Assembly (NCBI GenBank): GCA_050999155.1 | Contig: JBPCPM010000016.1 | Coordinates: forward strand, 1 to 64,000 | Length of the DNA: 64,000 bases | Source of the DNA: JBPCPM01 sp050999155 | GTDB taxonomy: Bacteria > Actinomycetota > Thermoleophilia > Solirubrobacterales > 70-9 | Reading direction: 5' to 3' | Shown: in pieces, positions 15,738 to 23,747 of the stretch | How positions within the stretch are numbered: position 1 is the stretch's first letter | How the letters are laid out: every line of letters begins with the position of its first letter | The notes under the pieces: generated by a model | Seen by the model: only the letters and a program-made list of their open reading frames with translations | What the model was told of the DNA's origin: nothing | Databases searched by the model: none | Made by a program: the position numbers and the translations under genes

Positions 15738-16475
15738 ATGGCTTCAAAGAAGGAAGAACGTGAACAGCGGCGCCAGGAACGTCTGGACGCCGAAGAGAAG
15801 GACCGGGCGACGGCCCGACGGCGGCGGCTCGGGGGGTTTGCCCTCGCCGGCGTGCTCGGCGGCTTCGCCATCGCGGGCATCGTCGTCGTGATCCTCGGCA
15901 GCAGCGGCGACGACGGGGGTGGCGGCGGTGGCGACTCGGCCCAGGCCTTCGTCCGGCCCGACACCGGCGCGGTCGACGACCTGAAGTTCGACGAGCGCGA
16001 GGGCACCGACCCTCCGGCCCCCAAGGAAACCGATCTCAAGGCGGCGGCCAAGGCGGCCAACTGCGAGCTCGAGATGACCAAGAGCCGCGGCAACAAGCAC
16101 GAGCGCGAGGGCACCGACCTCGAGTACAAGGACACACCGCCCACCTCGGGCGACCATTGGGAGGTCCCCGCGGCGGACGGCGCCTTCCGCGAACAGATCC
16201 GCACGGAGCGCGCGGTGCACTCCCTCGAGCACGGCCGGATCCAGATCCAGTACCAGCCGGACCTCCCCGAGGCCGAGCAGCTACAGCTCAAGGGCCTGCT
16301 GGCCGAGGACTCGTTGAAGGTCATGCTGTTCCCGAACCCCGACCTCGAAGCCCCGGTGGTCGTTGCCGCCTGGGAGAACAGCCTCACCTGCGAGAAGTTC
16401 TCTCCCGAGATCTTCGACGCGATCCGCACCTTCCGCGAGGAGTTCCGCGACCAGGGCCCCGAGTTCGTCCCGTAA
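15738..16475 (+). CDS. DUF3105 membrane-anchored protein
   Basis: 245 residues. A very basic, highly charged N-terminal cytoplasmic helix (KKEEREQRRQERLDAEEKDR) is followed by one membrane segment (~32-53) and a Gly/Asp linker. The extracytoplasmic domain of the DUF3105 family follows. Landmarks are a YKDTPPTSGDHW motif, AVHSLEHGRIQIQYQP with two histidines, and a C-terminal stretch with a cysteine (NSLTCEKF). The function of DUF3105 is not established; the conserved His residues could bind metal. It ends 9 bp from the convergent ATP-grasp gene. Confidence 0.85.
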   Translation: MASKKEEREQRRQERLDAEEKDRATARRRRLGGFALAGVLGGFAIAGIVVVILGSSGDDGGGGGGDSAQAFVRPDTGAVDDLKFDEREGTDPPAPKETDLKAAAKAANCELEMTKSRGNKHEREGTDLEYKDTPPTSGDHWEVPAADGAFREQIRTERAVHSLEHGRIQIQYQPDLPEAEQLQLKGLLAEDSLKVMLFPNPDLEAPVVVAAWENSLTCEKFSPEIFDAIRTFREEFRDQGPEFVP

Positions 16476-16484
16476 GGCGGAACC

Positions 16485-17501
16485 TCAGCGCGGCGGGGGA
16501 GGCCCAGCGCCGGCGACGATGTCGCGGCCGGTCGGTCGCAACGGCCCGGACGGACCGAGATCCGGACCGACCGGGCCCTCGAGCTCGAGCTGCCAGAAGT
16601 ACCGGGTGAACCAGCGGCCGGCCTGGAAGGTCCCGACGTGTGGTTCGGGTCGCTCGCCGGCGGCCATGCGACAGATCAGCTCGGGGTAGGAGCCGCCGCC
16701 GAACATCGGGGCGCAGAAGGCGCCGCCGAACCGGGTATTGACGTCGGTGATGCCCAGCCCGATCTCGGGATCGCGAAACGCCTGGATGGTCGCGGGCCCA
16801 CGGACGGTGAGCGCCTCGGCCACGGTGCGGCCAAGCTCGACCAGCTCGGGGTCGTCGAACGTCATCCCCTTGATCGACTCTCCCCCGCGCGATTCGAGCA
16901 TGGTGCGGGGGATCGCGTTCAGGCAGCGGCCGTCGAGGTCGCAGAGCACGTCGACCGAGTGTTCCCGCCCTCCCATGGCCCGCTGGACCATGACGTCCTC
17001 GTCGATGTAGCCGACGAAGAACTCGCGCTCACGGCGGTCTCGGGCGTGGAAGATGTTGCGGGCCCCGGACCCGGCGCGGGGTTTGACGACGACCGGGACA
17101 TCGAGGTCGGCGGGGACCTCGTCGGGCAGCCAGGTCGGCGGCGACGGGAGGCCGTGCTCGCCGAGAAGCAGGTGGCACTCGTACTTGTCGAAAGTCCGCC
17201 GCGCGATCTCGGCCGGGGGAACGAACGCCGGCAGGTCGGAGCGAGCGAGGACCTCGATGTCGAGATCGGTGAGCGGCACGACCGCGCCGACCCCGAACTC
17301 CTCGACCAGCGCCTCGAGGGCCGGTACGTATCCCGGATCGTCGATCCTCGGCACGACCCGCCGCTCGTGGGCCGCGTACTGGGCCGGGGCAAGGGGGTTG
17401 GGGTCGCAGACGATGACGGTCGCGTGCTCGGCGAAGGCCGACACGATGTCGGTCCGCTTGCCCGCGGCGGTCAGGATCACGGCGGGACGGTCGGCACTCA
17501 T
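16485..17501 (-). CDS. ATP-grasp ligase (CarB-like) in glycan operon
   Basis: 338 residues from ATG 17501. A Rossmann-like pre-ATP-grasp domain starts VILTAAGKRTDIVSAF, followed by the ATP-grasp fold with VVVKPRAGSGARNIF (ATP-binding lysine loop), VMVQRAMGGREHSVDVL, and the metal-binding TDVNTRFGG near residue 265. Proteins like this are annotated as carbamoyl-phosphate-synthase-like. In glycan clusters they ligate a carboxylate to an amine. It is the last gene of a four-gene minus-strand operon (glycosyltransferase 4, glycosyltransferase 2, sugar transferase, this gene) and its ATG overlaps the preceding stop as ATGA. It therefore probably modifies an envelope polysaccharide precursor; the substrates are unknown. 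Confidence 0.8.
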   Translation of the reverse strand: MSADRPAVILTAAGKRTDIVSAFAEHATVIVCDPNPLAPAQYAAHERRVVPRIDDPGYVPALEALVEEFGVGAVVPLTDLDIEVLARSDLPAFVPPAEIARRTFDKYECHLLLGEHGLPSPPTWLPDEVPADLDVPVVVKPRAGSGARNIFHARDRREREFFVGYIDEDVMVQRAMGGREHSVDVLCDLDGRCLNAIPRTMLESRGGESIKGMTFDDPELVELGRTVAEALTVRGPATIQAFRDPEIGLGITDVNTRFGGAFCAPMFGGGSYPELICRMAAGERPEPHVGTFQAGRWFTRYFWQLELEGPVGPDLGPSGPLRPTGRDIVAGAGPPPPR

Positions 17502-18094
17502 CGGCCCCAACCCCCCGTCGAGCCCTTGTAGAGCCCGACCCCGCGCAGCAGCAGGGCCGGCGTGCGGGCGATGATCCGCAGGTCGAGCGCCAGCGATTGG
17601 TGGTCGACATACCAGAGGTCGAGCTCGATCCGCTCGCTCCAGGGCAGCGAGGCACGGCCGTGGATCTGCGCCCAGCCGGTGATTCCGGGCTTGACCTCGA
17701 GGCGGCGGCGCTGCCCGGAGGTGTAGGTCTCGACCTGGTGGCGCAACGTGGGCCGGGGACCGACGATGCTCATCTCCCCCCGGGCGACGTTGACGAGATT
17801 CGGCAGCTCGTCGAGCGACGTCCGGCGTAGCAGCCGCCCCACGGGAGTGATCCGCGAGTCGCCCGCGGCGATGGCCAGGCCGGCGCCGCGGCCCACCGCG
17901 CCCACCTCCATCGTGCGCAGCTTGAGCATGTCGAAGTCCTCGCCGTGGCGCCCGACGCGTGACTGGCGGAACAGGATCGGGCCCCGGTCGTGCAGGCGGA
18001 TCGCGACGGCCGCGGCAACCAGCAGTGGGGCGGCGAGCGCCAGCAGCGGCACGGAGATCGCGAGGTCGACGAGGCGGCGGGCCACGCGGGTCAT
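17498..18094 (-). CDS. Undecaprenyl-phosphate sugar phosphotransferase (bacterial sugar transferase)
   Basis: 198 residues, the compact single-membrane-segment form of the polyprenyl-phosphate hexose-1-phosphate transferase family. It transfers a sugar phosphate from a UDP-sugar to undecaprenyl phosphate to start a polysaccharide repeat unit. An N-terminal hydrophobic hairpin (~10-32) is followed by FRQSRVGRHGEDFDMLKLRTM, the catalytic TSLDELPNLVNVARGEMSIVGPRP (with the DE pair) and KPGITGWAQIHGR. All core motifs are intact. Lacking the large N-terminal domain of WcaJ/WbaP types, it resembles PglC-like minimal enzymes. It lies between a GT2 glycosyltransferase and an ATP-grasp gene in one operon. 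Confidence 0.92.
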   Translation of the reverse strand: MTRVARRLVDLAISVPLLALAAPLLVAAAVAIRLHDRGPILFRQSRVGRHGEDFDMLKLRTMEVGAVGRGAGLAIAAGDSRITPVGRLLRRTSLDELPNLVNVARGEMSIVGPRPTLRHQVETYTSGQRRRLEVKPGITGWAQIHGRASLPWSERIELDLWYVDHQSLALDLRIIARTPALLLRGVGLYKGSTGGWGR

Positions 18095-18168
18095 GGTCCC
18101 AGGCGCCGCGGCCTGAGCGCAGTGCCGGGGATCCACGGCGCGGCCGGCGGGCCGCGCCGTCACCATCG

Positions 18169-19326
18169 TCACCGGGTGCCCTCGGGGCTGTCCCAGGTGG
18201 CGGGGATCGGGTGCCGGGCCACGTCCCACAGCCCCAGCGCCGGAGCGGCCGTGACCCCGACGTAGTAGCGGGCGAGAGCGAGCGGCAGCGGCGCTCCGGG
18301 GCGCCCGGCGAGCGCTGCTGCCGCCAGGGTGGCGTGCCCGGCGACGGTCACGCCGGCGAGGGTGCGGGAGCCGGGGCGGTGGGCGAGAAGGTGACCGGCC
18401 GCCAGCAGCACCGCCAGGTGCGCGAAGGGGCTCGCGTAGCGCAGGAGGCGGTGGGAGAACACCGCGAACACGTGCCGAGAGCCGAGGCCGCGAGGGTCCC
18501 ACAGGCGGCCGCGGACCACGATCAGCCAGGTCCGGGCCATCATCCGTCGCTTGCGCCGCGCCTCGCCAGCGGTGTCGGGCACCATCGTCTCCGATGCGCG
18601 GGCCAGCGGGGCGTACACGGCCCGGAAACCGGCGCGGACGGTGGCGGTCGGCAGCGCCAGGTCGTGACCCATCCGCGGGTCGAGGTGCTGGTAGGTGTCC
18701 GCGCGGGTGGCGTAGATCGCACCGTTGCCGGCCGTGACCGAGCCCGCCGCCGACTCCTGTCCGCGCAGCCACAGCTCCAGGCGCCAGTACAGGCCCTCCT
18801 GGTTGTTGCCTTCGGGGTCGCGGTAGGCCAGTCGCCCGCAGACGTATCCGACCGCCGGATCGGCCAGCGCGCCGGTGAGATGACCCAGCGCGTCGGGCTC
18901 CCACCGGGCGTTGGCGTCTCCGAAGGCCAGGACGGTCCCCGCGGCCTGCTCGACCGCGGCGTTCTGGGCCGCGACCTTGCCCGCCCGCGGGAGATCGAGG
19001 ACGCGAACGCGGTCGTCGTCGCCTGCCGCCGCCCGGGCCGCGGACACCGTGTCGTCCTGGGAGCCGTCGGAGGCGACGATGAGCTGCAGTCGGTCGGTCG
19101 GCCAGTCGAGGCCCAGGATGTTGCGGACCCGGTCGCCGATCGCCGCCTGCTCGTCGTGAGCGGCCACCACGACGGTGACGCGCGGCGTCCCCTGCGGGTC
19201 CGCGGCGACAGGCCGCGGGGAGATCCGCGCCAGCAGCCAGGCCGTGAGCGGATACGTGAGGTGGTGGTGAACCAGCGCAGCGAGCGCGGCACGGAGGACG
19301 AGGCGGGCAAGCACGGCCCGGATCAT
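18169..19326 (-). CDS. Family 2 glycosyltransferase with membrane segments
   Basis: 385 residues. An N-terminal membrane helix precedes a GT-A domain: VTVVVAAHDEQAAIGDRV, LIVASDGSQDDT with the UDP-sugar aspartate, and a DxD-like FGDANAR at ~130. An acidic pair lies in GHDLALPT, and a late KRRMMARTW region corresponds to the (Q/R)XXRW-type motif of processive enzymes. Several hydrophobic helices follow (~290-370). This layout suggests a membrane-bound enzyme extending a lipid-linked glycan. ATG overlaps the stop of the preceding glycosyltransferase gene as ATGA. The 75-bp gap to the next gene holds no feature I can support. Confidence 0.85.
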   Translation of the reverse strand: MIRAVLARLVLRAALAALVHHHLTYPLTAWLLARISPRPVAADPQGTPRVTVVVAAHDEQAAIGDRVRNILGLDWPTDRLQLIVASDGSQDDTVSAARAAAGDDDRVRVLDLPRAGKVAAQNAAVEQAAGTVLAFGDANARWEPDALGHLTGALADPAVGYVCGRLAYRDPEGNNQEGLYWRLELWLRGQESAAGSVTAGNGAIYATRADTYQHLDPRMGHDLALPTATVRAGFRAVYAPLARASETMVPDTAGEARRKRRMMARTWLIVVRGRLWDPRGLGSRHVFAVFSHRLLRYASPFAHLAVLLAAGHLLAHRPGSRTLAGVTVAGHATLAAAALAGRPGAPLPLALARYYVGVTAAPALGLWDVARHPIPATWDSPEGTR

Positions 19327-20480
19327 GCCAACGAGCGGTAGAGGTCCATGGTCTGCTCGGCCACGGTCGGCCACGCGAGCGGACCGTCGGCCGCGCGGCG
19401 GGCGGCGAAGGCGAGCGAGCGCCTTCGGGCCGGGTCGTCGAGCAGGGTGACCAGCTCGACGGCGAGCGCCTTCGGGTCGCCGGGGGGCACCAGGGCCGCC
19501 ACCCCGTGACGCTCGACAGTCTCGGCGAAGCCGCCGACCCGGCTGCACACGATCGGCCGGCCGAAGGCCAGCGCGGTCGCCAGGACACCCGACTGCTCGA
19601 CCTCCCGGTAGGGCAGCGCGACGATGTCGGCGCGCGCGAACAGGGTCGGCACCTCGGAGTCGCTGACGAACCGCTCGACGAAACGCACGCGATCGTCGGC
19701 CAGCGCCCGCAGGGGCGCGGTGTCCATGCGCGGGCGTCCGACGACCAACAGGCGCGCGTCTGGACGCTGGACGCGGGAGAACGCGTCCAACAGGACATCG
19801 ACGCCCTTCCAGGGTCGCAACAGCCCGAAGAACAGGATGGTGGGCCCGGACCCCAGCCAGCGGTCGAGCTCCGGGTCAAGCGGCGTGGGGTCGACCCTGG
19901 CGACATGGGTGAACGCTCCGTGCTCGATCACGTGCGTTCGCTCCTTGGGTACTCGGTAGGCGTCCACCACGGTCTTCCTGCCACCGTCGGTATGGGTGAT
20001 CACGGCATCGGCCCCACGGAGCAACCGGCCGAGCGCGCCCTGCTGGCCGCGTCGTGGTCGGCGAGGGGTCGGCTCGTGCACGGTGACCACCAACGGCGTC
20101 GAGGTACCGGCGAGCAACCCGGCATCGATCTGGGGGACGGCCGACCACTGCAGGTGCCGAATGTCGGGGTCGCCGATCGCCAGGCCGTGCCCGCGACGAA
20201 GCCGGACCATCGCCCCGGGGTGCTGGGCGAGCTTTTCCACCGAACGGCGACGGGACCCGGCCGCTCCGGACCCGCGCCGGTAGAAGGCCTCGGTCACCCG
20301 GTACCCAGCGGGGGCCGGCACCTCGCCGTAGTCGAAGCGGCTGGTGACCAGCTCCACATCGGCCCCCGCCGCGGCCAAGGCCGAGGCCAGGGCGTGGTCA
20401 TAGGGGGGCGTGAAGGCCGGTGGGTCGACGAGCTGGACCCGCAGCGCGGGAGAATCAGGGGCGATGCCGGACGAACCCAT
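19323..20480 (-). CDS. Family 4 glycosyltransferase
   Basis: 385 residues, GT-B fold, no membrane segments. The N-terminal domain has a PPAFTPPYDHALASALAAAGADVELVT opening. The C-terminal domain has LFFGLLRPWKGVDVLLDAF (with the Arg/Lys pair that binds the donor diphosphate), VALPYREVEQSGVLATALAFGRP (the EX7E-like acceptor/donor motif) and GVAALVPPGD. It should add a sugar from a nucleotide donor to a lipid-linked or protein acceptor at the cytoplasmic face. It is the first gene of the four-gene operon. The ATG at 20480 overlaps by 17 bp the start of the divergent GT2 gene, so the true start may be a little downstream, although no better codon is visible nearby. Confidence 0.85.
   Translation of the reverse strand: MGSSGIAPDSPALRVQLVDPPAFTPPYDHALASALAAAGADVELVTSRFDYGEVPAPAGYRVTEAFYRRGSGAAGSRRRSVEKLAQHPGAMVRLRRGHGLAIGDPDIRHLQWSAVPQIDAGLLAGTSTPLVVTVHEPTPRRPRRGQQGALGRLLRGADAVITHTDGGRKTVVDAYRVPKERTHVIEHGAFTHVARVDPTPLDPELDRWLGSGPTILFFGLLRPWKGVDVLLDAFSRVQRPDARLLVVGRPRMDTAPLRALADDRVRFVERFVSDSEVPTLFARADIVALPYREVEQSGVLATALAFGRPIVCSRVGGFAETVERHGVAALVPPGDPKALAVELVTLLDDPARRRSLAFAARRAADGPLAWPTVAEQTMDLYRSLA
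20450..20455 (+). promoter_or_regulatory. -10 hexamer GAGAAT
   Basis: GAGAAT, a variant of TANNNT, ends 8 nt upstream of the GT2 ATG at 20464 and supports that start. Confidence 0.3.
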
Positions 20481-21420
20481 CGAGCTTTCCTACCTGATCG
20501 TCAACACCGACGGCGGCGAGCTGCTGCACCGGTGCGTCGACGCGATCACCCAGACCTGTCCGCTGGAGCCGTCTCGGCGCGAGGTCATCGTGCTCGACAA
20601 CGCCTCCACGGACGGCTCGGCGCAGCGCCTCGAAGAGCGCCACGGCGAGGTCGTCCAAGTCGTCCACCAGCGGCTGCGATCGGGCAAGGCGCTCAACGAC
20701 ACGTTCCTTCTCGAGCTGGCCCGGGGCCGATTCGCGATGCTGCTCAACGAGGACAGCGAGCTGCTGGACGGGGCGTCGGCGGCCCTGCTCGCCGCCCTGC
20801 AGGCAACGCCGGGCGCTGCCGCGGCCGGAGCCCAGCTGCTCGACCCCGAAGGCCGGCCGCAACCGTGTGCCTGGCGGTTTCCCACCCTGCCCACGGCACT
20901 CGCGGGCGCCGTGTTCGCCCACCGGCGCTTCACCGTCCAAAGCGGCGGCGGCGAGCGCCGAGAGGTCGACTGGGTGCAGTCGGCCGCGATGCTCGTCCGT
21001 CATGCGGCCTTCCGTGAGGTCGGCGGGCTCGATCCGCGGTTCTTCGTCTACTCCGACGAGGTGGACTGGCAGCGTCGCTTGCGCGACGCGGGCTGGTCGA
21101 TCCTCTACGAACCCGACGCCCACGCGATCCACCACGAGCAGCTGCGCCACGACGCGGACTTCTCCCGCGCGCGCATCGTCGAGTTCTCCCGCAACCGGGA
21201 CCGGTACCTGCGCAAGCACCACGGGTGGCCAATCGCTCTCGCGGCCCGCGGGCTGACGGCTTGGGCCTACGGGCTGCGCGCCGTCGCCGCCACCGTGCTG
21301 CCGGGCCACAGCGCACGCCGGTTCGCCTTTCACGTGCGGGCCACCCTCGTGCCCGCCCACAGCGGCCCGGGCCTGGCCGAGAAAGCCGACGCCTTCAACC
21401 GGTCGCTCCCCTACGCCTGA
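20464..21420 (+). CDS. Family 2 glycosyltransferase (rhamnosyltransferase-like)
   Basis: 318 residues, soluble GT-A enzyme: LSYLIVNTDGGELLHRCVDAI opening, VLDNASTDGS with the nucleotide aspartate, MLLNEDSELLDG in place of the DxD region, and a VGGLDPRFFVYSDEVDWQRRL acceptor/catalytic segment followed by IHHEQLRHD. This pattern matches bacterial GT2 enzymes of the rhamnosyl/galactofuranosyl group. The specificity is not readable. It is divergent from the GT4 operon, with the first codons of the two genes overlapping. The downstream membrane-protein gene follows after 40 bp with its own -10-like element. Confidence 0.87.
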   Translation: MPDEPIELSYLIVNTDGGELLHRCVDAITQTCPLEPSRREVIVLDNASTDGSAQRLEERHGEVVQVVHQRLRSGKALNDTFLLELARGRFAMLLNEDSELLDGASAALLAALQATPGAAAAGAQLLDPEGRPQPCAWRFPTLPTALAGAVFAHRRFTVQSGGGERREVDWVQSAAMLVRHAAFREVGGLDPRFFVYSDEVDWQRRLRDAGWSILYEPDAHAIHHEQLRHDADFSRARIVEFSRNRDRYLRKHHGWPIALAARGLTAWAYGLRAVAATVLPGHSARRFAFHVRATLVPAHSGPGLAEKADAFNRSLPYA

Positions 21421-21448
21421 GCGACCCCGGTTGACCCCATCGGGAGGG

Positions 21449-21454
21449 CATACT
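21449..21454 (+). promoter_or_regulatory. -10 hexamer CATACT
   Basis: CATACT ends 6 nt upstream of the GTG at 21461, predicting a leaderless start. A TTGACC lies nearby but too close to act as -35 for this hexamer. Confidence 0.45.
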
Positions 21455-21460
21455 GCTCCT

Positions 21461-21874
21461 GTGGACCACGAGACCCGACCCAGGCGCGTGCGCGCAGGCC
21501 TGAGCATCCTGATCGCCGTGATCCTCGGGGCCGCCACTGGCACGGCCATCCTCGGGGGATGGCTGGTGGTCGGATCGGCCCTGCAGCTCGCTGTGCAGGG
21601 CGAGGGACCCCTGGCCATGCTCGCCCTGGCGGTCACGATCATCGGTGCGGCCACCACATACCTCTACGTCATCGCCTGGGCGGGCAGCGTCCTCTCCTCC
21701 CCGGCCGACACGGCCGCCGGAGGCCCGCAGGGCCGGGGCCCCCGTCATGACACCCCGCCGCCTGCCTTCACCCATCCCCTGGAACGCGCCTTCGTGGTCG
21801 CCTCCCTGGTCGCCGGAATGGCCCTGACGATCTGGATCTTCTTCCTCGGCGGCTTCGACGTCATCGGGCTGTAA
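21461..21874 (+). CDS. Small three-helix membrane protein, unknown function
   Basis: 137 residues from GTG 21461. A basic N-terminus (HETRPRRVRAG) is followed by hydrophobic segments at about 14-40, 48-75 and 110-132, with a Pro/Gly-rich hydrophilic loop between the second and third. I recognise no family. An open frame extends 10 codons upstream, but the -10 hexamer position favours this start. It sits between a glycosyltransferase and the convergent glycerol-1-phosphate dehydrogenase gene, so an envelope role is possible but not shown. Confidence 0.65.
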   Translation: MDHETRPRRVRAGLSILIAVILGAATGTAILGGWLVVGSALQLAVQGEGPLAMLALAVTIIGAATTYLYVIAWAGSVLSSPADTAAGGPQGRGPRHDTPPPAFTHPLERAFVVASLVAGMALTIWIFFLGGFDVIGL

Positions 21875-21936
21875 GCCGCGGTCGTCTCGCGTCCCTTGCA
21901 CCACCTGCCGCACTTCCTCTCAATAGGCCCCCGGGC

Positions 21937-23031
21937 TCACCCCAACACCAGCTCCCCCAGCAGCCGGCTCAGCGCCGCGTCGTCGTGCTCGAGGTGGTCG
22001 AGCACGGTGCGCCTGGCCGGTCGCGTGTCCGGCGCCCGGCGGATCACCTCGCGCAGGGTGTCCTCGGGGAGCCCGAAGCCGGCGAGGACCGGCTCCATGC
22101 CGGCCACCAGGAACCGCTCGCGCAGCGGTTGCCAGTCCTGGCCCTGGAGGTGGGCGGCCACCAGCGTGCCGAAGGCGACCTGTTCGCCGTGCAGGGCGGT
22201 GCCGGGGACGATCCGGTCCATCGAGTGACTGATCAGGTGCTCGGCGCCCGAGCAGGGCAACGAGGATCCGGCGATCTCCATGGCCAGGCCAGAGAGCACG
22301 AGGGCCTCGAGCAGACGGCCGATCAGCTCGGGAGCAGGCGGCCCGAACTCCAGGGACGACACGTCCGAGGCGAGGACGAGATCGGCGGCCGCGCGGGCCA
22401 GTAGGGCAGCGAAATCGTCGCGCTGCTCGTGGCCGGAGCGCACGGCCCGCTCCCAGTCGTGCAGGGCGGTGAGGTTTGCGATCGCGTCGCCGACGCCGGC
22501 CCGGGTCGCGGCCAGGGGCGCCGAGGCGGCCATCTCCAGGTCGCAGACCACCGCCGCGGGGAGCCGGCCGGGTCCGCTGCGGGCGCGAGCCCGCGCATCG
22601 ATGGTCACGGCAACCGGCGACGCGATCCCGTCGGTGGCCAGCTGCGTGGGACAGCTCACCAGCGGCCGGTCGACCACGAGCGCGGCTGCCTTGGCCACGT
22701 CGATCGTGCGGCCACCTCCGAGGGCAATGATCCCGTCGGCTTGGGCGAAGGCGGCGTTGTCGGTGAGCGCGGCCACGTCGGCCGCGGTGTTGTCGCGGAC
22801 CACCACCTGGGTCGTCCCGCCCAAGGCCCGCCGCACGTCCGGGGCGAGGTCCCGGGACGGACCGCGGCCGACCACTACACAGCACTCCGCGAGCCCGAGG
22901 AGGTCGGCCACGTCGGCGACCGTCTCCACGAACGCCTCCCTGCCGTGGACGGCGCGGAGGTGACGGGGAAGCTCCATCCAGCGACGGGATCCCCCGCCCT
23001 CGCCGGGGACGCCTTCGGCCTCGTCAGACAC
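21937..23031 (-). CDS. sn-Glycerol-1-phosphate dehydrogenase-like (EgsA/AraM family)
   Basis: 364 residues, iron-type alcohol dehydrogenase/dehydroquinate-synthase fold. NAD(P)-binding is at IIALGGGRTIDVAKAAA. The G1P-dehydrogenase signature reads PTQLATDGIASPVAV, close to the canonical PTxxSxDGIASPxA. The metal ligands are an Asp in GVGDAIANL and His in AEHLISHSMD and ALHGEQVAFG. The family reduces dihydroxyacetone phosphate to sn-glycerol-1-phosphate, the archaeal-type stereoisomer; in Bacillus, AraM does this for an ether lipid. The GTG start at 23031 overlaps the nucleotidyltransferase stop by 8 bp, so the two are translationally coupled. A dehydrogenase acting on another polyol phosphate cannot be excluded. 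Confidence 0.85.
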   Translation of the reverse strand: MSDEAEGVPGEGGGSRRWMELPRHLRAVHGREAFVETVADVADLLGLAECCVVVGRGPSRDLAPDVRRALGGTTQVVVRDNTAADVAALTDNAAFAQADGIIALGGGRTIDVAKAAALVVDRPLVSCPTQLATDGIASPVAVTIDARARARSGPGRLPAAVVCDLEMAASAPLAATRAGVGDAIANLTALHDWERAVRSGHEQRDDFAALLARAAADLVLASDVSSLEFGPPAPELIGRLLEALVLSGLAMEIAGSSLPCSGAEHLISHSMDRIVPGTALHGEQVAFGTLVAAHLQGQDWQPLRERFLVAGMEPVLAGFGLPEDTLREVIRRAPDTRPARRTVLDHLEHDDAALSRLLGELVLG

Positions 23032-23725
23032 GGGGGACCACTTCCCGCTCGGCCCACTCGAGATCGGCGTGATCGTCGATCTCCGCCCAGGGTTCGCCGC
23101 CGACCGCGACGCTGCGCACCGGCCGGTCGGCGGCCAGCTTCTCGATCGCGTTCTCGTAGTACACCTCGGTCTCGCCCGCCTCCACCATCTCGGAGAGGAT
23201 CTCGGCCAGCCGGGGGCCGTCGGCGGGATCGATGCGGGCCAGACCCGTGTACTCGCCCGCGCTGCGCTCCGGGTCGGCCTGCTTGGACAGCCGCGTCAGC
23301 AGCCCGTCGCCGTCGAGCTCGGCCTTCATCGCCTCGTCGTCGAGGGTCCGGTCCCCGTCGCACAGCAACGCCGACCCCCGCGCGGAGGCGATGCGGCCGG
23401 CCAGCGGCGGGGCGAAGATCACGTCGGAGTTGACGATCAGACAGCCGTGGGCCACAAGATCGCGGACCGTCCACAGCGAGACGATGTTGTTCTCCTCCCA
23501 GCGCTCGTTGTGCTGAACGCGGCAATCGAGGTCACGGAACCAGTCGGCCTGCCAGCCGGTGACCGCCGTGACCGGCTGCAGGCCCGCGTCCGCGAGCGTG
23601 CGGAGGGCGCGGACAACAACCGGCTCTCCCCCGACCTCGACCAGCGCCTTGGGGCGGTCGTCGGTGAGCGGCCGCAGCCGTTCGCCGCGGCCGGCAGCCA
23701 GGAGGATCACGGGGAGGTCGGCCAT
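23024..23725 (-). CDS. NTP transferase (LicC-like cytidylyltransferase)
   Basis: 233 residues from ATG 23725. The nucleotidyltransferase fold has the N-terminal signature VILLAAGRGERLRPLTDDRPKAL. The HNERWEENNIVSLWTVRDL stretch closely resembles the N-x-Y/W-x3-NN-x2-SL motif of phosphocholine and inositol-phosphate cytidylyltransferases. The metal aspartate is in IVNSDVIF. I infer it activates a polyol phosphate with CTP. Because it precedes and overlaps the glycerol-1-phosphate dehydrogenase gene, that substrate may be glycerol-1-phosphate. Divergent 22 bp away is a CDP-alcohol phosphotransferase, which would use the product. The frame is open further upstream, but the homologous start is this ATG. 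Confidence 0.85.
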   Translation of the reverse strand: MADLPVILLAAGRGERLRPLTDDRPKALVEVGGEPVVVRALRTLADAGLQPVTAVTGWQADWFRDLDCRVQHNERWEENNIVSLWTVRDLVAHGCLIVNSDVIFAPPLAGRIASARGSALLCDGDRTLDDEAMKAELDGDGLLTRLSKQADPERSAGEYTGLARIDPADGPRLAEILSEMVEAGETEVYYENAIEKLAADRPVRSVAVGGEPWAEIDDHADLEWAEREVVPRV

Positions 23726-23733
23726 GCCCCGCG

Positions 23734-23739
23734 TATTCT
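23734..23739 (+). promoter_or_regulatory. -10 hexamer TATTCT
   Basis: TATTCT ends 8 nt upstream of the GTG at 23748. With only 22 bp between two divergent genes, both promoters must overlap here. Confidence 0.45.
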
Positions 23740-23747
23740 CCCGCAGC

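Noticed and set aside
21281..21360. TTTCACGTG half-site near 21.33 kb as a third parS
   Set aside because: Only one half of the palindrome is present; the second arm does not match.
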